A stretch of DNA of 64,000 nt, taken from positions 1,922,001 through 1,986,000 of the forward strand of contig NZ_JAHOOZ010000001.1 of the NCBI RefSeq assembly GCF_019075875.1, given 5' to 3'. The stretch is from Novosphingobium sp. G106 (lineage in GTDB: Bacteria; Pseudomonadota; Alphaproteobacteria; Sphingomonadales; Sphingomonadaceae). Below, piece after piece: positions 28,869 through 39,018 of the stretch. The position numbers and the translations under genes were made by a program. Numbering within the stretch: position 1 is the first letter of the stretch; each line of letters starts with the position of its first letter. Under the pieces are notes generated by a model, which did not search any database, was not told where the DNA came from, and was given only the letters and a program-made list of their open reading frames with translations.

Positions 28869-30010
28869 ACCTCGAATATACCGCCGAACAGCGCGCGTTC
28901 CGCCTGGAAGTGCGGGCGTGGATGGAAGCGAACGTCCCGAAGGAACGCCTGCCCTCGTTCGACCTGACGCGCGAAGGCTTCGAGGCGCACCGCGACTGGG
29001 AGCGTAAGCTGAGCGATGGCCGCTGGGGCATGGTCACTTGGCCCGAGGAACTGGGCGGCCGCGGGCTCGATCTGATCCGCTGGCTGATCTTCGAGGAGGA
29101 ATATTACCGCGCCGAAGCGCCCGTGCGGGTAAACCAGAATGGCATCTTCCTGCTTGGCCCGACCATGATGGAATACGGAACCGAGGAGCAGAAGGCCCGC
29201 TTCCTGCCCCGCATGGCGGCTGGCGACGATATTTGGGCGCAGGCCTGGTCCGAGCCAGGCGCAGGCAGCGATCTTGCCGGAGTGCGATCGACCTGTACGC
29301 GTGATGGCGATCACTATGTGCTCAATGGCCAGAAGATCTGGTCGACCCGGGCCGTCTATGCCGACTGGGCCTTCGGCCTGTTCCGTGAGCCGGGCAGCGA
29401 GCGGCACAAGGGCATGAGCCTGATCCTGTTCCCGCTCGACGCGCCCGGGGTCACTCGCCGCCCAATCGAGCGGATGGACGGCGAGAAGGTCTTCGCCGAG
29501 ATTTTCCTCGACAACGTGCGCGTCCCGGTAGCCGACCGGCTCGGCGGCGAAGGCGCAGGCTGGAAGGTCTGCATGGCGACCGCCGGCTTCGAGCGCGGGC
29601 TGCTGCTGCGCTCGCCGGCGCGCTACCAGCAGGCGGCCAAGCGGCTGATCGGCCTTTACGACCGCCACAAGAGCGAGTTGCCAGCCTCGATGGCGGAACG
29701 CGTTGCGCAAAGCTGGATGGACGCCGATGCCTATGCGCTGGCGATTTACGCGATGTGCTCACGCTTGGCCGCAGGCGGGACGATCGGGCCTGAAAGCTCG
29801 ACCAACAAGATCTTCTGGTCCGAACTCGACATGTCGCTGTCGCAGACCGCGCTCGACATTCTGGGACCGCGCGCGGAACTGACCGAAGGCGATCCCGAAC
29901 GCTGGCTCGACTACTACATCTTCGCGCTCGCCGGACCGATCTATGCCGGTTCGAACGAGATCCAACGCAACATCATCGCCGAGCGCATGCTCGGACTGCC
30001 GAAAGGCTGA
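28865..30010 (+). CDS. Acyl-CoA dehydrogenase (first of a pair)
   Basis: A 381-residue acyl-CoA dehydrogenase from a GTG start at 28865 that overlaps the hydratase stop by 4 bp; longer in-frame sequence upstream is inside the hydratase gene. Landmarks are TWPEELGGRGLD, QAWSEPGAGSDLAGV, VLNGQKIWSTRA and the C-terminal AGSNEIQRNIIAERMLGLPKG. It is followed after 5 bp by a shorter, divergent dehydrogenase, so the two probably form a heteromer. Desaturation of the CoA thioester made by the ligase in this operon is the likely job. Confidence 0.88.
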   Translation: MNLEYTAEQRAFRLEVRAWMEANVPKERLPSFDLTREGFEAHRDWERKLSDGRWGMVTWPEELGGRGLDLIRWLIFEEEYYRAEAPVRVNQNGIFLLGPTMMEYGTEEQKARFLPRMAAGDDIWAQAWSEPGAGSDLAGVRSTCTRDGDHYVLNGQKIWSTRAVYADWAFGLFREPGSERHKGMSLILFPLDAPGVTRRPIERMDGEKVFAEIFLDNVRVPVADRLGGEGAGWKVCMATAGFERGLLLRSPARYQQAAKRLIGLYDRHKSELPASMAERVAQSWMDADAYALAIYAMCSRLAAGGTIGPESSTNKIFWSELDMSLSQTALDILGPRAELTEGDPERWLDYYIFALAGPIYAGSNEIQRNIIAERMLGLPKG

Positions 30011-30015
30011 GCGAA

Positions 30016-31047
30016 ATGCATTTCGCCTTCACCGAAGACCAGGTCGCGATCACCGAAGCCGCGCGCGAGATGCTGGCCGAAAGCTGCACGCCCGCCGATC
30101 TTCGCCGACTGCTGGCGAGCGGCGAGGTGCGGGACAAGCATCGCTGGCAGACCATAGTCGACATGGGCCTGCTCGGCATCTGCGTGCCCGAGGACAAGGG
30201 CGGCCTTGGCCTCGGCTTGATCGACCTCATCAGTATCGCGGAGGCCGCCGGCTACGTCGCCCTCCCCGAACCGCTGATCGACCAAGCAGGGATCGTGGCA
30301 CCGCTTCTCGCGGACCTCGATGACGACAAAGGCTGGCTGGAGCGCGTAATGGCTGGCGCCATCGTCGCCATCGGCCATCCCGCCAATCCCTTTATAACGG
30401 ATGCGGACAGTGCCGAGGCTCTCCTGCTCGTTCACGGCGACGACCTTCATCTCGTTGAGCCAAGCGCTGTCACGCTTACACGCCTGGAAAGCTTCGATCC
30501 CCTGCGCCGCTTGTTCGAAGCGAAGTGGCAGCCTTCGGCCGCTACCCTCGTTGGCAAGGGTCGGGACGACGCAGCGCAGCGCGGTTCGGTCCTGGCTGGC
30601 GCTCAGATGCTCGGACTCGCCCAGCGCTGCGTCGACTTGGCCGTGGTTTATGCAAAGGACCGGCAGCAATTCGGCAAGCCGATCGGCTCCTACCAGGCGG
30701 TGAAGCACCTCATCGCTAACGCGCAGGTTAAGATCGAGTTCGCCCGACCTGTCGTTCAGGCCGCCGCGGCCGAACTGCCGCTCGGCAACCTCGCCGCCAA
30801 GGCCCGCGCCGCCCACGCTAAGCTCGCCGCGGCCGATGCCGCCGATCTGGCCGCACGCACCGCGGTGCAGGTCCACGGCGCCATGGGCATGACCTGGGAA
30901 GTCGACGTCCACTTCTTTCTCAAGCGCATCCTCGCTTTAAAAACCGCCTGGGGAACGGCGATGGAGCATCGCGCCAAGGTGATTGAACGGATGACCTCCG
31001 AACCAACCGGCCCAGCTTTCACCTTTGCTAGCGAGGGCGGCGGATAG
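30016..31047 (+). CDS. Acyl-CoA dehydrogenase (second of a pair, short)
   Basis: A 343-residue acyl-CoA dehydrogenase (MHFAFTEDQVAITEAAREML start), about 40 residues shorter than usual because the central beta domain is reduced. The C-terminal domain is complete: DRQQFGKPIGSYQAVKHLIA for FAD and QVHGAMGMTWEVDVHFF near the active site. Reduced beta domains are common in the non-catalytic or FAD-sharing chains of heterotetrameric dehydrogenases. It pairs with the gene ending 5 bp upstream. The transcript may end in the 84-bp gap before the LLM gene or continue. Confidence 0.85.
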   Translation: MHFAFTEDQVAITEAAREMLAESCTPADLRRLLASGEVRDKHRWQTIVDMGLLGICVPEDKGGLGLGLIDLISIAEAAGYVALPEPLIDQAGIVAPLLADLDDDKGWLERVMAGAIVAIGHPANPFITDADSAEALLLVHGDDLHLVEPSAVTLTRLESFDPLRRLFEAKWQPSAATLVGKGRDDAAQRGSVLAGAQMLGLAQRCVDLAVVYAKDRQQFGKPIGSYQAVKHLIANAQVKIEFARPVVQAAAAELPLGNLAAKARAAHAKLAAADAADLAARTAVQVHGAMGMTWEVDVHFFLKRILALKTAWGTAMEHRAKVIERMTSEPTGPAFTFASEGGG

Positions 31048-31131
31048 CCCGACCCAAGGCTTCACCTGTCAAAACTGCTGAGCCCGACCTCGAATACCTG
31101 CACCCTACTTCCTATTGAGCATCGGAAAATC

Positions 31132-32010
31132 ATGACAAACCAGGTCGCAGCCGCTCGGCTCGGACTTATCGGCATATGGTCCATGGAACTGCGCGACGGT
31201 GATCCGAGCGAGGTCGTGGACGCGGCAGCTGAACTTGATGAGCTTGGCTACGGAACGCTGTGGATTCCGGGCGCCATGGGGGGAGGCCTGCTCAGCGATA
31301 CCAGTCGCCTGCTATCCGCGACGAGTAACGCAACCATTGCCACGGGCATTTTGAATATCTGGATGCATGACGCCCGCGAAGTCGCAGCTTGGTGGCGTGA
31401 TCTGCCCGAGCACCATCGCTCGCGTTTCCTTTTGGGCCTAGGCGTCAGCCACGGCGCAACGATCGGTGACGCCTATCGCAAACCTCTAAGCGCCATGACC
31501 GAATATCTGGAGAACCTGTCGGGCGAAGGTTTTCCATCCGAGGACATCTGTCTTGCCGCCCTGGGACCCAAAATGCTCGAACTGGCGCGGGACAGAACTG
31601 CAGGCGCGCATCCTTACCTCGTAACCCCGGAACACACTGCCACAGCCCGCGCCGTGCTGGGAACAGGTCCATTCCTGGCGCCCGAACAGGGCGTCGTGCT
31701 GGAAAGCGATCCGCAGCGTGCCCGAGACATCGCGCGCCCTTTTGTCAAAGGCTATGGGCAGCTCGAAAATTACGCGAACAGTTGGCGGCGTCTGGGCTTT
31801 TCCGAGGAAGATATCGCCACCACGAGTGACCGGCTTGTCGACGCCCTATTCGCCTGGGGCGACGAGAACCGGATTGCCGAACGGATCAACGCCCATTTTG
31901 CCGCAGGTGCCGATCATGTCTGCCTTCAGGTCGTCGGCCCTCGTCCCGGCGTTGCCGACATCGGCGCTCTGCGACCCGCCTGGCGAAGCCTCGCGAAGGC
32001 CCTGATCTAA
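31132..32010 (+). CDS. LLM-class (F420-type) oxidoreductase
   Basis: A 292-residue luciferase-like monooxygenase fold protein (LGLIGIWSMELRDGDPSEV start; HHRSRFLLGLGVSHG; ICLAALGPKMLELARDR). It resembles the family annotated as F420-dependent oxidoreductases in actinobacteria. Whether it uses F420 or FMN is open; no F420 biosynthesis gene is present in the window. It is the last plus-strand gene before the convergent hydratase and could be co-transcribed with the BVMO operon. Confidence 0.8.
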   Translation: MTNQVAAARLGLIGIWSMELRDGDPSEVVDAAAELDELGYGTLWIPGAMGGGLLSDTSRLLSATSNATIATGILNIWMHDAREVAAWWRDLPEHHRSRFLLGLGVSHGATIGDAYRKPLSAMTEYLENLSGEGFPSEDICLAALGPKMLELARDRTAGAHPYLVTPEHTATARAVLGTGPFLAPEQGVVLESDPQRARDIARPFVKGYGQLENYANSWRRLGFSEEDIATTSDRLVDALFAWGDENRIAERINAHFAAGADHVCLQVVGPRPGVADIGALRPAWRSLAKALI

Positions 32011-32061
32011 CACGTTTGCTGCGGGCAAATCCGGCCGGCTGCTCGCAAAGCGTACCTCCTG

Positions 32062-32946
32062 TCAGGAATAGGCTGGGTCTTCCCACCACGGATAGTAGTC
32101 CGGCATGTCGGCCGAGACACGGTCGGAAAACGCGGGCGCTCGTTTTTCGAGAAAAGCAGCAACCCCTTCGGCGGCGTCTTTGCTACGCCCACGCGACAGG
32201 GTGCCGCGGCTCTCGACCCGGTGCGCATCCATCGGGTGGTTCATGCCGAGGCCCCGCCAGAGCATTTGCCGCGTCAATGCGACCGCGACCGGAGCAGTAT
32301 TGTGGGCAATTTCCTGCGCGATGCGGCGCGCTTCTGGCAATAAATCCGCGAGCGGTACGACGGCGCTCACCAGACCTTCGCGTAACGCTTCCGCCGCAGG
32401 CACGAGCCGCCCCGTCAGGCACCATTCCAGCGACTTGGCTATGCCGACGACGCGCGGCAGGAACCATGACGAACCCACTTCGGGGACCATGCCGCGCCGG
32501 GCAAAAACGAAACCAAAGCGCGCCTCCTCGCTGGCAATTCGAATATCCATGGGCAAGATCATCGTCGCCCCCATGCCCACCGCGGCCCCATTGATCGCGG
32601 CGATAACGGGCTTGGTCATGGCATAAAGCCGGAGCGAAAAGACACCGCCCACCTCTCGTGCGGCCTCTGACCCGTAGTCCGCAGATCCATCCGCCGCGAA
32701 TAGCGAGTCCGATCCGGGTCCCTTGAAGGTCTCGGCTCCCCGGGACATGTCTGCTCCCGCGCAGAATGCCCGGCCTTCGCCCGTGACAATCAGCACCCGG
32801 ACATCGTCATCGGTATCTGCACGCTCGAGCGCGTCGCGCAGTTCCGAAATCATCGCGCCACTTATCGCATTGAGCTTGTCCGGCCGCGCAAGGGTCAGCA
32901 GCGCCACATGGTCGGCGACCTCGTAGCGAATGAAATTGTAACTCAT
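32062..32946 (-). CDS. Enoyl-CoA hydratase/isomerase family protein
   Basis: A 294-residue crotonase-fold protein: LTLARPDKLNAISGAM, GRAFCAGADMSRG and INGAAVGMGATMILPMDI. The usual first Glu is replaced but a Glu sits in GMVPEVGSSWFLPR, the arrangement of a hydratase/isomerase subfamily. It follows the ANL ligase with a 4-bp overlap, so it probably acts on the ligase's product. It converges with the LLM gene across 51 bp that contain no strong terminator. Confidence 0.85.
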   Translation of the reverse strand: MSYNFIRYEVADHVALLTLARPDKLNAISGAMISELRDALERADTDDDVRVLIVTGEGRAFCAGADMSRGAETFKGPGSDSLFAADGSADYGSEAAREVGGVFSLRLYAMTKPVIAAINGAAVGMGATMILPMDIRIASEEARFGFVFARRGMVPEVGSSWFLPRVVGIAKSLEWCLTGRLVPAAEALREGLVSAVVPLADLLPEARRIAQEIAHNTAPVAVALTRQMLWRGLGMNHPMDAHRVESRGTLSRGRSKDAAEGVAAFLEKRAPAFSDRVSADMPDYYPWWEDPAYS

Positions 32947-34701
32947 GCCGCTCGCCCGCCTTGTCTCATCTTGAGGAATTTACCGCGATCGACTTTGCCT
33001 GAGGCCGTGCGCGGTAAGGGATCCGCGCTCAGGAGAACGGACCTTGGCACCTTGTAGATCGCGAGATGTTCGCGGCAGTGCGCCTTGATGTCGTCTTCGG
33101 TCACGGTGGCTTGTGGGGAGACCACCACGGTCGCGACCAATCGCTCGCCGAGCCGAACATCGCTCTCGCCATAGGCAATGCAGTCGCGGACGGCCGGATG
33201 GTCTGCGAGGACTCGCTCGACCTCGGCGCAGTAAATGTTCTCGCCCCCGGAGATGATCATGTTCTTCTTGCGATCGACAATCGTGAATATGCCCTGGGCG
33301 TCGACGGTCGCGACATCGCCTGATGCGAGCCAGCCATCCTGCAAGGTCTCGGAGGTGGACTTGGCATCACCGACATATTCGCTCATCAGCCCGGCGCTGC
33401 TGACCCACAACTCTCCCGCCTCGCCTATGGCGGCTTCGCTGCCGTCGTCTCGGCGCACGCTGGCATGTATTGTCGGTGCCGCCCATCCGCACGATGCCGG
33501 ATTGTCCAGATAAGCCCGGCCACTGATCGAACATGTCCAGGCAGTCGTCTCGGTCTGACCGTAGGTATTGGACAGCAGGCAATTGGGCATGCGCGCGCGA
33601 ATCTCTTCTAGCAGGGTCGGATTCAGCGCGGCTGCCCCGTTTGCCATATAGGCGACCTTGCCCAGCATCTCGGGCGTCGCACGGGGAGATCGCAGCATGT
33701 CCCAAAGCATGGCGGGAACGAACGAGAGCCGGCTCATCCCCACGTTCTCGATGGTGTCGAAAGCGATATCGACATTCCACTTGCTCATGATGTGGATTGT
33801 CGTTCCAAGACTAATCGCCCGAAAGATCGGCATGATCCCTGACAGATGGAACATCGGACCCAGGATCACCGCCGGCGTTGCCATGGATCGGCGTTCAGCC
33901 GGAAGGACTACGCCGGTCTCTTCCTCGTAGCGTGCGTCTTGCACAAGCCCCATGAAACAGGCGATCGACACGGAGTGAGCGAGGGCCCCATGGCTCAGGA
34001 GGGCGCCTTTAGGAAAGCCGGTGGTTCCCGAGGTGAACAGGATGATCCCGCCATCCTCGGGGGGCGCGTTCGTCTGGCTCGAATGCAAGTTCCTGGCGCG
34101 GAGCGCTCAGGAGACCAAAGTCTGCATCCTTTCCGGAACGCAACGACCCCGCGTCTGCGCCGACCACGATACGCGGCCAGACGGGATCGGGCAGTTCACC
34201 GGTAAGGATGCGGTCCCGCTCTGCGTCGAGGATCGCGAGTTTGCAGTCGGCTGTCGCAACTGCCCGGACCATTTCCTCGCCCACGCCTCGACTATTCACC
34301 AATGCGGCCACGCCGCCCACGGCGGTGATCGCCAAGACGCTCACAATCCATTCGGCACGATTGCCCATGACAACAGCGACGCGGTCGCCGGGCGCTACGC
34401 CAAATCGGTTCCGCAGGGCGTCCGCCAAAGCTGCGGCCTGGGCAAAGACTTCGGCATAGGTCCAGCGCAAATCGTCCTGAACGACCATCAGCCGCTCGCC
34501 GAATGCCATCCCCTGCCGATAAAGTCCGGCGAGGTTGCGCGCCGCACCCTCGAACACCTGCTGCGGGTGCCCGGCCACCTCGACCGTCACGAGCGAATGA
34601 GAACCTCCCGGACCAAGCATCCGCTCCGCCAGCGGGTCGCGTATATTCGGGCGCTGCATCGTCTCCGCAATGCCCCCCGAACTTCTCAAATGCTCAGACA
34701 T
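32943..34701 (-). pseudogene. ANL-family acyl-CoA synthetase, frameshifted at a G6/C6 run
   Basis: Two overlapping frames together encode one AMP-forming acyl-CoA ligase. The N-terminal part (MSEHLRSSGGIAETMQRP start, WTYAEVFAQAAAL) ends at about 34065. The rest (ILFTSGTTGFPKGA P-loop, SNTYGQTETT, DGWLASGDVATV, VDRKKNMIISGGENIY, PRTASGKVDRGKFLK) is in another frame. Removing one base from the six-base run at 34059-34064 joins them as DERAPEDGGIILFTSG, giving a 585-residue enzyme with every motif. The break thus looks like a homopolymer miscount or a very recent lesion. Start at 34701 has a GGGAG ribosome-binding site; the stop overlaps the hydratase start by 4 bp. Confidence 0.8.
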
Positions 34702-34833
34702 TGCACACTCCCAGAACACCGCACTGTTGCCCGCGCTTCCAGAGCGCATCGGCTCGACGGGCCATCCAACTCTGCCAATTGATGTCTCCAAGCCGACAGT
34801 CGCACGAGACATTCTTCGCCGATGCCCTTATGC

Positions 34834-34850
34834 AATGCAAACGATGCATT
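34834..34850. promoter_or_regulatory. Candidate operator, perfect 17-bp palindrome (site B)
   Basis: AATGCA-AACGA-TGCATT, with perfect 6-bp arms and a 5-bp spacer. It sits between the divergent ligase (start 34701) and MFS gene (start near 34869), 19 bp before the latter. This is the best copy of the repeated element. Confidence 0.6.
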
Positions 34851-34868
34851 TTGAAGCGGAGAAACAGC

Positions 34869-36137
34869 TTGTCGGCGGATTACCAGGTTAGCCAGGGACG
34901 AAAAGTTTCGCCGCGCGCAGAATGGCGAGGCAACTGGACAGTCGTCCTGGCAGCCTTCGCTGGTGTCGCCGCGTCGACCATCATTTCCTATTCCAGCAGC
35001 CTGTTCATCGAGCCGCTTCAGAACGAGTTCGGCTGGACGCGGGCACAGGCCATGTCCGGTCAGGCAATTGCATCGATTGCCGGGGTAATATGTGCTCCGT
35101 TCACCGGACTGCTTGTCGACAGGTTCGGGCCTCGCCGGCTCGGGATTGCCGCAGTCATTTCCATCTGCGCAGCGACGGCAATGCTCGGCTTGACCGGGCC
35201 GAGCCTGTGGATGTGGCGCGCGCTGTGGCTACCGGTCGCCTTTGGAATTGTCCTGATCCAGCCTTCGGTGTGGACTGCGGCCGTGACCAGTCTGTTCGTT
35301 ACCGGCCGCGGATTGGCGCTTGCCGTCACGCTTTGCGGTTCAAGCGTTGCGGCAATCATCATCCCGCCCCTGACGTATTTCCTCATCGAAACCTATGGCT
35401 GGCGGTTGGCCTGGGCCGGTCTGGCGGGGTTCTGGGTCTTGGCGGCGCTGCCCCCCGATCTGGTTCTTCTTCACGAGCGCAAAAGACCGCCAGCGTCGGT
35501 CGCAATCGGCGAGTCACGAACCGGCTGCGCCGTCTCGTGCCACACTTCGGCAAAGCGGCATGCTGACGCGCCGCTTTCCTCAATTGCTGGTGGCGGGAGT
35601 CTGTGTTGCTGGCGTCGTCGTCACGCTCGCTGTCAGCCTCGTTCCGGTTCTATCTTCCAATGGCCTATCCCGCGCCGAGGCTGCCGGCATTGCTTCGCTC
35701 CTGGGCCTGTCATCCATTGCGGGGCGACTGACGATCGGGATGCTTCTTGACCGAATGAGCGGACGCTTCCTTGCTGCCTTTTGCGTAACATTGCCAATCG
35801 TCGGCATCCTGATTCTGATCCGTTATCCCGGATCGCCATTGGCCGCCTCTCTCGCCGTACTGATTCTGGGACTGTCGCTCGGCGCGGAATTGGACCTGAT
35901 GGCTTACCTGACTTCGCGATACTTCAAGATCGCGAACTTCGGTTTGCTCTTCGGGACGATCGGCGGGTTTATCGGCCTTGCCGGTGGCAACGGGCCTATC
36001 CTGCTGAACGCGAGCTTCGATGCGACCGGCTCGTACACGCTTGCTCTTTGGACCTCGATCCGATCTGCCTGGTCTCGGCAACTCTGTTTCTGTTGCTCGG
36101 GCCTTACCCCGATCCGGAACCGGATGCTGTGATTTGA
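34869..36137 (+). pseudogene. MFS transporter with two apparent frameshifts
   Basis: Three frames in series encode about 12 transmembrane helices of a major-facilitator protein (MGNxPHL-like opening replaced here by WRGNWTVVLAAFAGVAAST; RFGPRRLG between helices 2 and 3; SLGAELDLMAYLTSRYF late). Removing one A from 35481-35484 and adding one T at 36047-36049 gives a continuous 422-residue protein ending LLGPYPDPEPDAVI. It is most like the monocarboxylate-type MFS at 52974, which shares GAELD. A TTG at 34869 with GGAG upstream is the likely start; operator site B ends 18 bp before it. Probable substrate: an acid or the growth compound itself. The following 247 bp (36138-36384) hold no gene. Confidence 0.7.
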
Positions 36138-36384
36138 ACGTAGAAGCGTCGACCACTCGCCCCGCAGGCCAGAGCGTGTGCCGGCTTTCTCCGGATTTGC
36201 AACTAAACGGACAAGGGGATTGGCGATTTTGTGTGACTTCACAAATTGCAAAGAGAGGCTAGCCACCGCTAATGCTCGCCGCTATGTGCATTAATATCGG
36301 GCCTTTGGCCAATGACCGCGAGCCGAGCAGAAATTGCACGCGGAGAGGTTTCGGCATCCAGCCCCCGTTTAGGAGATTTTCGCG

Positions 36385-37611
36385 ATGACGCAGGTCATGA
36401 AGGGTATCCGGGTCCTCGAGGTGGCGCAGTTCACCTTCGTACCCGCCGCAGGCGCAGTGCTCGCTGATTGGGGCGCGGACGTCATCAAGATCGAGCATCC
36501 GATCCGCGGCGACACCCAGCGCGGCTTCATCAATTCGTTCGGCAAGAAGATCAATCCGATGCGAAACGGCATGATCGAACATCCCAATCGCGGCAAGCGC
36601 AGCGTCGGAGTCGACATCTCAACCGAGCAGGGTCAGGAGCTGATCTACGAGATCGCCAGAACCGCCGATGTCTTCCTGACCAATTACCTTCCTTCTGCGC
36701 GCCGGAAGTTGAAGATCGATCTTGAGCATATTCGCGCGGCCAACCCCAACATCATCTATGCCCGCGGCTCGGCTTTTGGCGACAAAGGGCCAGAGCGCGA
36801 GGCCGGAGGGTTCGATAACACGGCGTTCTGGACGCGAAGCGGCGTCGCCTATGCGATGACTCCAGAGGAGCTCGGCGGAGCCTTCATGCAGCCAATTGGC
36901 GCATTCGGCGATTCCATGGGCGGCATGAACATTGCGGGAGGTATTTCCGCCGCATTGTTTCACCGCGAAAGGACGGGCGAGGCTACCGAAATCGACGTGT
37001 CATTGCTCAGCACCGGCTGGTGGGCATGCGGTTCAGCGATCGATCAGGCGATCGAAGCCGGCAGCGTTTCGCGTGCGTCCATGCCCATGTCCGGCTCAGG
37101 CGCCGGCAACCCGTTCCTGGGCAATTTCCGCACTTCGGATGGCGGAACGATCAATCTGTGCACGCTGACCCCTGGTCCCTACGCGAGGGACCTCTTCGCG
37201 CACATGGGCATGCCGGCGCTGGCGGAAGATCCCCGCTTCGACAGTGCCGAGAATTTGATGACGAACTGGAAGGAAGCCAGCGATTTGATTGCCGCCGCAT
37301 TCGCGGGCCAGACGTTCGACTACTGGCGCAACCATCTTCGCACCTACTCGGGCCAATGGGCGCCGGTGCAGAGCTTCCTCGACCTTGCTACGGACGAGCA
37401 GGCACTCGCGAACGACATGATCTTTGAAGTGGAAGCCTGCGACGGAGGCGCTCCGATCAAGCTGGTGCGCAACCCCGTCCAGTTCAATCACGAAGCGGTA
37501 GCATCGACCCGCGCGCCCCAGGCTTCGGAACACACGGAGACGTTCCTGATGGAACTTGGCCTCGAATGGGACCGGATTGAAACCTTGAAGGCAGCCGGTG
37601 TGATCGCCTGA
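36385..37611 (+). CDS. CaiB/BaiF-type CoA transferase (family III)
   Basis: A 408-residue family III CoA transferase: [47 protein letters not shown], and the catalytic Asp in [13 protein letters not shown]. It swaps CoA between an acyl-CoA donor and an organic acid, avoiding ATP use. A GGAG ribosome-binding site precedes the start. It leads a plus-strand run with a hydrolase, a hydratase homologue and a MAPEG protein, spaced 29, 58 and 104 bp, so one transcript is possible. Confidence 0.9.
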   Translation: MTQVMKGIRVLEVAQFTFVPAAGAVLADWGADVIKIEHPIRGDTQRGFINSFGKKINPMRNGMIEHPNRGKRSVGVDISTEQGQELIYEIARTADVFLTNYLPSARRKLKIDLEHIRAANPNIIYARGSAFGDKGPEREAGGFDNTAFWTRSGVAYAMTPEELGGAFMQPIGAFGDSMGGMNIAGGISAALFHRERTGEATEIDVSLLSTGWWACGSAIDQAIEAGSVSRASMPMSGSGAGNPFLGNFRTSDGGTINLCTLTPGPYARDLFAHMGMPALAEDPRFDSAENLMTNWKEASDLIAAAFAGQTFDYWRNHLRTYSGQWAPVQSFLDLATDEQALANDMIFEVEACDGGAPIKLVRNPVQFNHEAVASTRAPQASEHTETFLMELGLEWDRIETLKAAGVIA

Positions 37612-37640
37612 CCCCAAAGTCCAAAGGGACAAACGAACGC

Positions 37641-38960
37641 ATGGCCCGTTTCCAGTATACCATTCTTTCGCGTGCCGTTCCCGGGCGGGAAGAGGAGTTC
37701 GTCGCCTGGTATCGCGAACGCCACCTGGCCGACGTTTGCCGTATGCCCGGCGTCGTCAGCGGCCGGTTGTTTCGCATGGATTTCCAGCGCGTCTATGAGT
37801 TGGACGAGGCGCCCCAGTGGACCTTGATGACGATCTACGAACTCGAGGGTGAGGATCCTGCTTCGATCATCGATTCAATCCGCGCTGCTTCGGGATCGGA
37901 TGCCATGCCTGCGAACGACGCGCTGACAAAGGCTGGAATGATCCAAGCGGCCGGCCACCTCATCGCCTCGGAAGAGGGGCTCGGCGGTCAAAATGGCGTC
38001 GCAGATGCAACGCTTAGACTTCCGGCGCGAGAAATTCCCGCGCCTTCATTTCTAAGCGACCATGCTCGCGCCTATTTGAAGCCGCAGCGCGCTGCCGCGC
38101 CCTATCCTGCACTCGGCGACGCGGACGGATGGCGCGCCTATGTCGCAGCGAGAGACGAGGCCGTCCTTCCCATGTTGCAGGGGATCAGTACCCAGGTTCA
38201 GGCAAAGGTGGAAGAACGGGACGCCAATGGCGCGCGCATCTTCGACATCATCCCCCCTATGGTGTCGCCCGGCAGCCGAGGAATCGTGCTCGATATCCAT
38301 GGCGGGGCGCTCATCCTTTGTGGCGGTGAGCTCTGCCGCATCATGGGCACGAATTCGGCGATGCGATTGCAGCGGCGGGTCTGGTCCGTCGATTATCGGA
38401 TGCCTCCGGATCATCCGTACCCGGCAGCGCTAGACGATTGCATGGCAGCCTATCGGACGTTGCTACGCGAACGGGCACCGGAGGAAATCATCGTCAGCGG
38501 CGGGTCTGCGGGCGGGAATCTTGCGGCCGCGCTGATGTTGCGCGCACGAGACGAGGGCCTTCCCCTGCCCGCCGGCCTCATTCTGGGCACGCCCGAGATC
38601 GACCTCACCGAGTCCGGTGACAGTTTCAACACCAACGATGGCATCGATCCTGGCCTGCGCCGGCTGATGCCGGTGAATTTGCTCTACGCAAACGGTCATA
38701 ACCTGGCGGATCCCTATCTTTCGCCGCTGTTCGGCGACTTCACCAAAGGCTTCCCGCCGACGATCCTGACGACGGGAACGCGCGACCTCTATTTGTCGAA
38801 TACGGTCAGGATGCACCGCGCTTTGAGGGCGGCCGACATTCCGGCAACGCTACACGTCACCGAAGCTGGCCCTCACACCGGTTTTCCGGGCGGACCGGAA
38901 GGCGCCGAGATCGACCGGGAAATTCGGAATTTTATCCAGACAGTCCTGCGCGAGGGCTAG
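37641..38960 (+). CDS. EthD-like domain fused to an HSL-type alpha/beta hydrolase
   Basis: A 439-residue fusion. Residues 1-115 form a ferredoxin-like dimeric alpha/beta barrel of the EthD kind (FQYTILSRAVPGREEEFVAW, RHLADVCRMPGVV). Residues 190-439 are a hormone-sensitive-lipase family hydrolase with the oxyanion motif DIHGGAL, the nucleophile in VSGGSAGGN, Asp in TTGTRDLY and His in AGPHTGF. The carboxylesterase half could open an ester or lactone made by a BVMO. What the EthD half does is unknown; EthD proteins occur in ether- and terpenoid-degradation clusters. All triad residues are present. Confidence 0.82.
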   Translation: MARFQYTILSRAVPGREEEFVAWYRERHLADVCRMPGVVSGRLFRMDFQRVYELDEAPQWTLMTIYELEGEDPASIIDSIRAASGSDAMPANDALTKAGMIQAAGHLIASEEGLGGQNGVADATLRLPAREIPAPSFLSDHARAYLKPQRAAAPYPALGDADGWRAYVAARDEAVLPMLQGISTQVQAKVEERDANGARIFDIIPPMVSPGSRGIVLDIHGGALILCGGELCRIMGTNSAMRLQRRVWSVDYRMPPDHPYPAALDDCMAAYRTLLRERAPEEIIVSGGSAGGNLAAALMLRARDEGLPLPAGLILGTPEIDLTESGDSFNTNDGIDPGLRRLMPVNLLYANGHNLADPYLSPLFGDFTKGFPPTILTTGTRDLYLSNTVRMHRALRAADIPATLHVTEAGPHTGFPGGPEGAEIDREIRNFIQTVLREG

Positions 38961-39018
38961 CCATTCCAAAGTGGCCCCAAAGAACTGTTGCGGGCCGCAT
39001 AATGCAAGGACCAAGACC

